Source of the DNA: Crenothrix polyspora
Lineage (GTDB): Bacteria > Pseudomonadota > Gammaproteobacteria > Methylococcales > Methylomonadaceae
Direction of reading: 5' to 3'
DNA: 22,770 bases
Assembly (NCBI GenBank): GCA_945903675.1
Contig: CAMDOP010000018.1
Location: forward strand, 1 to 22,770
Shown: positions 15,336 through 21,743 of the stretch, piece after piece
How the letters are laid out: the number at the start of each line of letters is the position of its first letter
Position numbering within the stretch: position 1 is the first letter of the stretch
Translations under genes and position numbers: made by a program
The notes under the pieces: model-generated
Database searches by the model: none
What the model was told of the DNA's origin: nothing
The model's input: the letters and a program-made list of their open reading frames with translations, nothing else

Positions 15336-15488
15336 GGTAAAGGGCAAAAGGCAAAAGGCAAAAGGCGAAGGGCGAAGGGCAAAAGGCGAAGCTTGCATAA
15401 TGTTACAGATGCGAGGCTTAAGCTTTGGCCATTCGCCTTTAGCCCTTTGTCTACTCTTAACTCAATCTGCCCACCTTAAATTAGTTAC
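15336..15488. repeat. Decayed MITE relative with tandem heptamers
   Basis: This stretch shares its right half with the two intact MITEs: AGGCTTAA, then GCCTTTnGnCCTTTGTCT, then a terminal CTTAAATTAGTTACCC resembling CTTAAATTGGTAGCC. The left terminal repeat is missing. In place of the left arm are seven head-to-tail heptamers at 15343-15391 (three GGCAAAA, two GGCGAAG, one GGCAAAA, one GGCGAAG). The arms can still pair (AAAGGGCAAAAGGC with GCCTTTAGCCCTTT), so the RNA may act as a bidirectional terminator between convergent regA and the FAD oxidoreductase gene. The latter's stop codon lies within the repeat's right end. The relationship is by eye and moderately certain. Confidence 0.6.
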
Positions 15489-17086
15489 CCACTTATCATA
15501 TTTAAAGCTAAGGCTTCGGCCACTTTAATACCATCAACAGCAGCAGAAAGTATACCGCCAGCATAGCCGGCACCTTCGCCTGCTGGATATAAACCTAAGG
15601 TATTGATGCTTTGAAAGCTTTCATTACGTTTGATACGTATTGGCGATGATGTTCGGGTTTCTACGCCGGTTAATACCGCGTCTGCCATGGCAAAGCCTTT
15701 TATTTTTTTATCGAAAGCAGGTAAAGCTTCACGTATGGCTTCAATGGCATATTCGGGTAGGGCAGTACTAAGATCACCTAAATGAACGCCTGGCGTGTAA
15801 GAGGGCGATACTGAACCAAACTTTGTAGAGGGTTGGTTGGCAATGAAGTCACCGACTAATTGCCCTGGTGCTTGATAGCTGCTGCCACCTAAGGTGAAAG
15901 CATGAGCTTCTAATTGCCGTTGTAAAGCTATGCCTGCTAATGGGTGACCAGGGAAGTCATCAGGCGTAATGCCTACTACAATGCCGCTATTAGCATTGCG
16001 TTCATTACGTGAGTATTGACTCATGCCATTAGTAACCACATGGCCGGCTTCAGACGTGGCTGCCACCACCGTGCCACCTGGGCACATGCAAAAGCTATAA
16101 ACAGATCGACCATTACTGCAATGATGTACCAGTTTGTAATCAGCAGCCCCTAGTAAGGGATGGCCCGCATGACTCCCAAAACGACAGTTGTCGATGAGTG
16201 ATTGAGGGTGCTCTATACGAAAGCCAATAGAAAAAGCTTTGGCCTCAATATAAACGCCACGATCATAAAGCATTTTAAACGAATCTCGGGCACTATGCCC
16301 AACCGCCAAAACGATATGGGTACTGGCAATAGTTTCACCATTAGCAAGCACAACCCCACGTACTTGACCGTCTTCAATATCAATCGCATCGACACGATTC
16401 TGAAAGCGAATCTCTCCACCTAGGGCTTCGATAGTGGCACGCATTTGTTCAACCATGGTCACAAGCTTAAAGGTTCCTATATGGGGCTTGCTGACCCGCA
16501 ATATTTCCGCAGGTGCGCCGGCTTTAACAAACTCAGTTAAAACTTTGCGGCCATAATGATGCGGATCCTTGATTTGGGTATAGAGCTTGCCATCGGAAAA
16601 AGTACCAGCACCGCCTTCACCAAACTGTACATTGGACTCAGGGTTAAAAATACCTTTGCGCCAAAGACCAAAAGTATCTTTAGTGCGCTCACGAACTTCT
16701 TTGCCGCGTTCCAAAATAATAGGTTTAAAGCCCATTTGTGCCAATATTAAGCCAGCAAACAGGCCGCAAGGCCCAGTGCCTATGACAATAGGACGATTGA
16801 GTAAATTTTTGGGGGCTTGAGTGACAAACTGGTAAGTGTTGTCGGGTGTAACAGAAATATTGACATCATTTTGATGGCGCGCAAGTAAGTCTGCTTCATT
16901 AGTGACTTCAACATCAAGGGTATAAACCAGACTGATAGCCGATCGTTTACGCGCATCATGGCCTTGACGAAAAATACTGATAGCGATGAGTTCATCTGCA
17001 TTAATTCCCAGTTTATACAAAACGGCAGCGTTGATTGCAGTATCTGAATGATCTAAGGGAAGTTTAAGTTCGGTAATTCTCAGCAT
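15485..17086 (-). CDS. NAD(P)/FAD-dependent oxidoreductase, COG2509 family
   Basis: This 533-residue flavoprotein belongs to the conserved 'uncharacterised FAD-dependent dehydrogenase' family. An N-terminal domain of about 95 residues with RQGHDARKR precedes a Rossmann FAD-binding motif GTGPCGLFAG (103-112) with E126 binding the ribose. GEGGAGTFSDGKLYT follows at 156-170, and near the C-terminus come GVETRTSSPIRI and the second FAD contact LYPAGEGAGYAGGI. It is cytosolic, with no signal peptide. The biochemical role is not established for the family. The gene converges with regA and has 178 bp to the DUF1097 gene upstream. No strong ribosome-binding site precedes the ATG. Its final codons and stop run into the decayed repeat, so the last few residues may have changed. 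Confidence 0.9.
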   Translation of the reverse strand: MLRITELKLPLDHSDTAINAAVLYKLGINADELIAISIFRQGHDARKRSAISLVYTLDVEVTNEADLLARHQNDVNISVTPDNTYQFVTQAPKNLLNRPIVIGTGPCGLFAGLILAQMGFKPIILERGKEVRERTKDTFGLWRKGIFNPESNVQFGEGGAGTFSDGKLYTQIKDPHHYGRKVLTEFVKAGAPAEILRVSKPHIGTFKLVTMVEQMRATIEALGGEIRFQNRVDAIDIEDGQVRGVVLANGETIASTHIVLAVGHSARDSFKMLYDRGVYIEAKAFSIGFRIEHPQSLIDNCRFGSHAGHPLLGAADYKLVHHCSNGRSVYSFCMCPGGTVVAATSEAGHVVTNGMSQYSRNERNANSGIVVGITPDDFPGHPLAGIALQRQLEAHAFTLGGSSYQAPGQLVGDFIANQPSTKFGSVSPSYTPGVHLGDLSTALPEYAIEAIREALPAFDKKIKGFAMADAVLTGVETRTSSPIRIKRNESFQSINTLGLYPAGEGAGYAGGILSAAVDGIKVAEALALNMISG

Positions 17087-17210
17087 GTAAGGTAACTATG
17101 TCGCGTAGGTTCGGATGAACTGAAGGTTCTTGTTAATCGCCTCAAGATTATTAGATAGCGAGAAAACAAGAATTAAAGAGCTGTAGCAACAAATTAGCTA
17201 AGCACAATGA

Positions 17211-17240
17211 AAAAACCACGACGATGAGGTCGTGGTTTTG
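17211..17240 (-). terminator. Intrinsic terminator of the DUF1097 gene
   Basis: The inverted repeat AAAACCACGAC (17212-17222) / GTCGTGGTTTT (17229-17239) has the loop GATGAG. Read on the minus strand, the 11-bp stem is followed by a run of T (GTGGTTTTTTCAT). It begins 25 bp after the DUF1097 stop and matches a textbook Rho-independent terminator. Confidence 0.85.
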
Positions 17241-17264
17241 TATTCAAACGGTAAAGCAGTTGAC

Positions 17265-17801
17265 TTACTTAGTTAACTTTTCGCTCAATTGTGCAGACCA
17301 TTGGCCAAAATAAGTACCAATGACGATAGAGATAGAGATAACCAACAATGGGTTGTTTAGAGAAATACTCAACAATACATCTTGATTTAATTTATCAGGT
17401 GTTTGTAATAAATAAGCAAATGTTGAAGAATAGCCCAAAACACTGGCTGGAATAGTTGCTAATTGTGGAATGTTTGCAGCTAAACATAAAACAATCACTG
17501 AAATGGCAACGGTAACGCCAGCCATAAAAGGAAATCCTAATGCTGTTGTAGCTGAAATGTTAGTTAGTAAAATAGCCGTAAACCAAGCCATTACTACACC
17601 GAAAATACCACATACGATAGTGTTGATCAGTGCTTCTTTCGTTGCGCCTAGGAAAAAATAAGCTGCCCAAGCAATGGTTGCAGCCCAGATAAAAAAGAAT
17701 CCACTAGCAGGGCCAACGGCCAGAAAGGTTGCAACACCAGATAGAACACCAATACTTACAGAAAGAGCAGTTAGTTTGTCAAAAATAGCTAATTTATCCA
17801 T
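17265..17801 (-). CDS. DUF1097 inner-membrane protein
   Basis: The 178-residue protein is almost wholly hydrophobic, with about five to six membrane segments, including GVLSGVATFLAVG, FIWAATIAWAAYFFLGATKEAL, IVCGIFGVVMAWFTAIL and GVTVAISVIVLCLA. The composition and the WAAYFFLGATKEAL stretch fit DUF1097 (E. coli YcdZ), a family with no established function. The ATG at 17801 is chosen because it has GGAG eight nt upstream and begins with charged MDKLAIFDKL; the in-frame ATG at 17822 lacks this. It is a single-gene unit with its own terminator and a palindromic candidate operator 93 bp upstream. It may be a transporter or channel; no substrate can be proposed. Confidence 0.8.
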   Translation of the reverse strand: MDKLAIFDKLTALSVSIGVLSGVATFLAVGPASGFFFIWAATIAWAAYFFLGATKEALINTIVCGIFGVVMAWFTAILLTNISATTALGFPFMAGVTVAISVIVLCLAANIPQLATIPASVLGYSSTFAYLLQTPDKLNQDVLLSISLNNPLLVISISIVIGTYFGQWSAQLSEKLTK

Positions 17802-17893
17802 AATATTTCTCCAAAGTTTCACCTCATAGTTGGTTAATTAGTTTTCACATTGAGGCGGTTCTATGAAATCTAACAGTTTGGCTTAAACAACCT

Positions 17894-17918
17894 TTCGATT
17901 AAACCGGTTTATGTCGAA
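17894..17918. promoter_or_regulatory. Palindromic candidate operator upstream of the DUF1097 gene
   Basis: A perfect 12-bp palindrome TAAACCGGTTTA (17900-17911) sits within a longer imperfect dyad with outer arms TTCGA (17894-17898) and TCGAA (17914-17918). It lies about 93 bp upstream of the DUF1097 start, where a regulator could bind near a promoter. No regulator gene is adjacent and I do not recognise the motif. Confidence 0.4.
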
Positions 17919-18046
17919 TGTAAGCACCTATTCATCAAAACCTTGAATCAGCGGCTGATTTTATACTTTAGTAAGGATCGTGGTCAATTTATAGACACTA
18001 TTTACTTTGATAAAAAGAGAGCCACCTTCTTCAAAGTGTTTCCTAA

Positions 18047-18054
18047 GTTAAAGA
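18047..18054. repeat. Left target-site duplication of MITE copy 2
   Basis: GTTAAAGA directly before the element is repeated exactly at 18259-18266 directly after it, an 8-bp perfect target-site duplication. Confidence 0.8.
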
Positions 18055-18258
18055 GGCTACCAACTTAAAGCGGGACAGCTTCAGCGTAGACGAAAGGCTC
18101 AGGGCGAAAGACTAAGCCTAGGAGGCTAGAAACTTAAGGCGTGACGGGCACTAGGCTTAACCCATTGCCCTTCGCCTTTCGTCCTTTGTCTGCGCTTAGG
18201 AGAACCCTGTCTAAAAGTGAATGATTAAGCTGAATTGTCCCGTCTTAAATTGGTAGCC
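18055..18258. mobile_element. MITE-like non-autonomous element, copy 2
   Basis: This 204-bp element has the same structure as 11661-11855. Its inverted repeats match at about 19 of 22 positions (left GGCTACCAACTTAAAGCGGG; right, reversed, GGCTACCAATTTAAGACGGG). Internal palindromic arms lie at about 18085-18119 and 18152-18195. It carries two short extra segments relative to copy 1. The perfect duplication GTTAAAGA on both sides shows insertion as a discrete unit, and the intact duplication suggests a younger insertion than copy 1. It encodes no protein. It lies 16 bp beyond the rlmD stop, so its hairpin could also end or stabilise the rlmD transcript. Confidence 0.88.
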
Positions 18259-18266
18259 GTTAAAGA
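18259..18266. repeat. Right target-site duplication of MITE copy 2
   Basis: GTTAAAGA, identical to 18047-18054, immediately follows the right terminal inverted repeat. Confidence 0.8.
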
Positions 18267-18274
18267 TAACTCGC

Positions 18275-19615
18275 TTATTTTGTTCTTTTAAAGACCGCCA
18301 TGGATTCTACATGGCCGGTTTGTGGGAACATATCCATAACGCCTGCTTTAATGAGTTGATAACCGAGATCATTGACCATAATGCCCGTATCTCTGGCTAG
18401 CGTTGATGGATTACAAGACACATAAACCACTAAATCGGGCTGCCATTTTTTAAAGTAGTGTAGAACATCAGAGGCACCAGCACGAGAAGGATCGAGTAAG
18501 ATTTTATTATATTTACGTTGTGCCCAAGGATGGTCACTAATGTCTTTGCTTAAATCAGCCGCATAAAACTCGGCATTGTTAATATTATTATGCATGGCAT
18601 TTTCTTTGGCATGATTAACCAAGGGTTGATCGCCTTCGATGCCAACAACCGATCCTGCAAACTTAGCCATCGGTAGCGTAAAATTACCCAAGCCACAGAA
18701 TAAATCTAATACATTGTCGTCTTCATTAAGGGCTAAAAGATCTATAACACGCGTTATCATTTGCCTGTTAATTTCGTAATTAACTTGAGTAAACATGGCA
18801 GGTCTAAATTTAAATTCAATACCTAAGTCTGGTAGAGCGTAGCTGGGTATTATTTCTGGTTCGCCATCCAGTGGCACGATAGTGTCTGGACCTTTGGATT
18901 GTAAGCACAAACTCATATTATGCTCATGGCCGAAAGCGCGCATTAAATCCTGATCGGCATCAGTGGGCGGCTCTAGTACACGAAAAGATAATACACATTG
19001 TCCTTCACCAATAGCGACTTCTATTTGGGGTATTTTATCTCGGATAGTGAGTTCAGAGATCATTTCACCTAAGGCAGTTAATTGGGTGCCGACTATCGGG
19101 TGCATGACCACGCAGCTATCAATTTCTGCTAAATAAGGATGCCTTCTTTCTCTAAAGCCTACCAATACACGGTTCTTTTTGGCGACATATTTAACGCCCA
19201 TACGCGCTTTACGTCTATAGCCCCAATGAGGGCCGATTAAAGGCGGTAATAGTTCTGGAGCATCTACTTTTCCAATACGTTTAAATTGCTCAACGAGCAG
19301 TTCTTGCTTGATTCTAATTTGCGCAGTAGCTTCAACATGTTGAAAACTACAACCACCACATAAACCATAATGCGCGCACAAAGCATCAACTCTATCTTCG
19401 GAGCGGCTTAATAAGTTGACGACTTTGCCTTCAGCATAGTCTTTACGAATGTCAGTATAGATAAACTCGACTTCTTCACCCGGTAAAGCTTCGTCAATAA
19501 AAATGACTTTACCTTCAACATGGGCAACGCCTCGGCCGTCATGAGCTAATGATTCAATAGTGACTTTAACGGGCGTTTCCGGTAATTGTTTTTTTCTAGT
19601 TCTTTTCTTAGGCAT
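18275..19615 (-). CDS. rlmD: 23S rRNA (uracil-1939-C5)-methyltransferase
   Basis: RlmD methylates U1939 of 23S rRNA with S-adenosylmethionine. The 446 residues hold a basic N-terminus and a TRAM RNA-binding domain (about 15-72, ESLAHDGRGVAHVEGKVIFI). The iron-sulfur cluster cysteines are C80, C86 and C89 (CAHYGLCGGC) plus C168 (EIDSCVV). The C-terminal methyltransferase domain has the SAM motif VLDLFCGLGNFTLP (302-315), DPSRAG (375-380), the nucleophile C401 in YVSCNPSTLARD, and the catalytic-base glutamate E437 in GHVESMAV. All four cluster cysteines and the nucleophile are present. It follows cysM on the same strand, a pairing seen in Pseudomonas-like genomes (cysM-rlmD-relA); relA is not next here. 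Confidence 0.96.
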   Translation of the reverse strand: MPKKRTRKKQLPETPVKVTIESLAHDGRGVAHVEGKVIFIDEALPGEEVEFIYTDIRKDYAEGKVVNLLSRSEDRVDALCAHYGLCGGCSFQHVEATAQIRIKQELLVEQFKRIGKVDAPELLPPLIGPHWGYRRKARMGVKYVAKKNRVLVGFRERRHPYLAEIDSCVVMHPIVGTQLTALGEMISELTIRDKIPQIEVAIGEGQCVLSFRVLEPPTDADQDLMRAFGHEHNMSLCLQSKGPDTIVPLDGEPEIIPSYALPDLGIEFKFRPAMFTQVNYEINRQMITRVIDLLALNEDDNVLDLFCGLGNFTLPMAKFAGSVVGIEGDQPLVNHAKENAMHNNINNAEFYAADLSKDISDHPWAQRKYNKILLDPSRAGASDVLHYFKKWQPDLVVYVSCNPSTLARDTGIMVNDLGYQLIKAGVMDMFPQTGHVESMAVFKRTK

Positions 19616-19683
19616 AGTGTTGGGTATATTTTAGCTATTAGTATGATTAGGGGAGAGGTCAGTTCAAGATGAGCACTTAGTCA

Positions 19684-20574
19684 TTAAGCGGGAAAAACGC
19701 CAGTCGATAAATAACGATCACCACGATCACAAATAATCACGACAATGATGGCGTTCTCAACTTCTGCAGATATTTTTAAGGCTGCAGCGACAGCGCCACC
19801 CGAAGAAACACCGGCAAAAATACCTTCATCGGAGGCAAGTTTACGCATAGTGTTTTCAGCGCTGTCTTGATCAATATCAATAATTCGATCAACCCGGTCA
19901 GCCTGATAAATTTTCGGTAGATAAGCTTTAGGCCAGCGTCTAATGCCAGGTATTTTTGAATCGCCTTCGGGCTGTACACCGATAATCTGAATATCTGGGT
20001 TTTGTTCTTTAAGATATCTTGAGGTGCCCATAATAGTGCCGGTAGTGCCCATGGCGCTGACAAAATGCGTAACCTTACCGAAAGTGTCCTGCCAGATTTC
20101 AGGCCCAGTACTTTCATAATGAGCGAGAGGATTATCAGGATTAGCAAACTGATCAAGAATAAGACCTTGCCCTGCCGCTTCCATTTCTCTGGCTAAATCA
20201 ATGGCCGCTTCCATACTGCCTGCCGCAGGGGTCAAAATAATATCAGCACCATAGGCTTTCATCGAAGCTTTACGCTCATCACTCATATTGTCAGGCATGA
20301 TTAAGGTTATTTTATAACCTTTAATAGCCGCAACCATCGCAAGTGCAATGCCGGTATTACCACTGGTTGCTTCTATTAGACGATCGCCAGGTTTAATATC
20401 ACCTCTAGCTTCGGCATGAGTAATCATACTGAGTGCTGGTAGGTCTTTAACAGAGCCCGCCGGGTTATTACCTTCTAGTTTAGCGAGAATAGTATTATTA
20501 GTGATGCCAGGTAAGCGTTGCAGCCTTGCTAAAGGCGCATTGCGTACAAAAGATTCAATCGTTGGGAAAATCAT
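19684..20574 (-). CDS. cysM: Cysteine synthase B (O-acetylserine sulfhydrylase)
   Basis: CysM is a PLP enzyme making cysteine, or S-sulfocysteine from thiosulfate, from O-acetylserine. The protein of 296 residues fits the CysM subgroup: LEGNNPAGSVKD with the PLP lysine K43, the substrate loop EATSGNTGIA, the phosphate-binding GTTGTIMGT, GVQPEGDSKIPGIRRWP and GVSSGGAVAAAL. The residue after KD is unusual: KDLP replaces the near-universal KDRP/KDRA, and I confirmed the codon as CTA on the minus strand. The ATG at 20574 is preferred over a TTG one codon upstream; no Shine-Dalgarno is visible. It lies upstream of rlmD with a 68-bp gap, probably co-transcribed. Confidence 0.94.
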   Translation of the reverse strand: MIFPTIESFVRNAPLARLQRLPGITNNTILAKLEGNNPAGSVKDLPALSMITHAEARGDIKPGDRLIEATSGNTGIALAMVAAIKGYKITLIMPDNMSDERKASMKAYGADIILTPAAGSMEAAIDLAREMEAAGQGLILDQFANPDNPLAHYESTGPEIWQDTFGKVTHFVSAMGTTGTIMGTSRYLKEQNPDIQIIGVQPEGDSKIPGIRRWPKAYLPKIYQADRVDRIIDIDQDSAENTMRKLASDEGIFAGVSSGGAVAAALKISAEVENAIIVVIICDRGDRYLSTGVFPA

Positions 20575-21050
20575 CAAGATGTCTGAGCGGAGTGAGGTAA
20601 TTATTGAATGACGTATTTGAATGCTGGGCTACTTTAATGGCAGCCTAGCTTACAAATCGATATTATTTTTTGATGGCGGTAGAGCTATTCCATGATCTAT
20701 GACTCTTGATGTTATGGATTTATTATAATAACTGATGTTACACAGTCACAACGATTTATAAAAACAAATAATGAGGTCGCTATCGCGACGATGTGTTAAT
20801 CGGGTTATCGCACCCGAAGGCGAGATACTTTCTTTTGCGCCGCCAAAAGAAAGTATCCAAAGAAAAGGCGGCTCGGTTGCAGCTGGATCCTGCGCTCCTC
20901 GTTTTTGTCGGGGGTCGGTAGAGAGGGCGTCCTGCCCTCCTACCGACGCGCGGCATCCATGCCGCGCCCCTGCGGGCTAATCCCAACAAAACCTGCGGTG
21001 CTCGGCGCGGCAAACGAGAGTAAAGCGATGTTACTGCGTAACTTAAGATA
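20575..21050. other. Spacer between cysM and pgl with a GC-rich repeat block
   Basis: The cysM-proximal part (20575-20775) is AT-rich and may hold the cysM promoter; ATTATA at 20722-20727 reads TATAAT on the minus strand but is about 150 nt away. The remainder is the GC-rich hairpin repeat listed separately. Frames that are open through this block look like translated repeat (rich in Arg, Ala, Pro, Gly) and I do not call them genes. Confidence 0.6.
20776..21015. repeat. GC-rich multi-hairpin intergenic repeat
   Basis: The block is strikingly GC-rich against the AT-rich flanks and is built from consecutive inverted repeats. These are GTCGC/GCGAC (20776-20789), CGGGT/ACCCG (20801-20816), ATACTTTCTTTTG / CAAAAGAAAGTAT (20825-20856, 13-bp perfect), GTCGGTAG...GCCCTCC-TACCGAC (20914-20947) and GCGCGGCAT/ATGCCGCGC (20948-20967). 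The ACTTTCTTTTG...CAAAAGAAAGT unit resembles a dispersed intergenic repeat I know from many proteobacterial genomes. It lies 3' of pgl (minus strand) and 5' of cysM, where it may act as a transcription barrier. Exact boundaries are uncertain. Confidence 0.7.
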
Positions 21051-21743
21051 TTAAGCTGATTGTGAACTATAAGCTTCTTTATCAAGGTAAATATCAACAG
21101 GATTTATAGGAATTATAGCAGCAACTGGTAAATCTTCACCTAAACGCCAACTTTTAACAGCGTCTTGTTTGTTCTTGCCCGTAATAAGGAAAATGAGTTG
21201 CTGAGTGTCACTCAAGCCTTTGGCACTAATAGATACGCGTTCAGGTGGTGGCTTAGGTGAGTTATAAACTGCATGCGTCAGCTCATCAGTATTATGTTGA
21301 TGTCCAGGAAACAAACTAGCCGTATGGCCATCTTCACCCATGCCTAGCAACACCATATCAAAGGGCAGGGCCTTGGCAACAACTTGTTGGTAGTGTTGTG
21401 CGGCTAACTCTGGTCCCAGTTCGGCTGGGATGGTAAATATTTGCTCACTGGGTATAGCGACTTTTTTAAGAAAAGCCGTTTCTGCCATGAGACTATTGCG
21501 CTCAGCATGATCTATGGCTAAACAACGTTCATCACCATAATAGATAAACCAACGCGACCAATCGGCATTAGCTTTTGCCAATAAATGATAGACCTTTTCT
21601 GGCGTACTACCGCCAGCTAAGACTAATTTAAAATGACCATGATCAGCGATAGCAATTTCTGCTGCAGCTATGATTTGTAGATAGGCGGCATCAGCCACTT
21701 GATCGGCAGTTTCTAGGCTATGCCAACGACTCGTTTGTTGCAT
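21051..21743 (-). CDS. pgl: 6-phosphogluconolactonase (DevB/Pgl type)
   Basis: Pgl hydrolyses 6-phosphoglucono-lactone to 6-phosphogluconate, the second step of the oxidative pentose-phosphate and Entner-Doudoroff routes. The 230 residues match the DevB-type family: LAGGSTPEKVYHLL (42-55), WFIYYGDERC (65-74) with the acidic pair, ERNSLMAETAFLKKV, the catalytic VLLGMGEDGHTASLFPG (131-147) with H140, and the late RVSISAKGL and LITGKNKQDAV strands. Its ATG follows the zwf stop with no gap (TAAATG), so translation is very likely coupled to zwf; GGAG lies within the zwf end. It is cytosolic. Confidence 0.95.
   Translation of the reverse strand: MQQTSRWHSLETADQVADAAYLQIIAAAEIAIADHGHFKLVLAGGSTPEKVYHLLAKANADWSRWFIYYGDERCLAIDHAERNSLMAETAFLKKVAIPSEQIFTIPAELGPELAAQHYQQVVAKALPFDMVLLGMGEDGHTASLFPGHQHNTDELTHAVYNSPKPPPERVSISAKGLSDTQQLIFLITGKNKQDAVKSWRLGEDLPVAAIIPINPVDIYLDKEAYSSQSA

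Noticed and set aside
15343..15391. Tandem heptamers as a possible CRISPR array
   Set aside because: Units are 7 bp, head to tail, with no spacers and no cas genes nearby; they form the arm of a decayed repeat.
16202..16820. Several short frames on both strands inside the FAD oxidoreductase gene
   Set aside because: They are out-of-frame shadows of a long, well-supported gene and show no family motifs.
20780..21097. Open frames through the GC-rich block as small genes
   Set aside because: They translate inverted-repeat DNA into low-complexity Arg/Ala/Pro-rich sequence, and the minus-strand frame overlaps the end of pgl.
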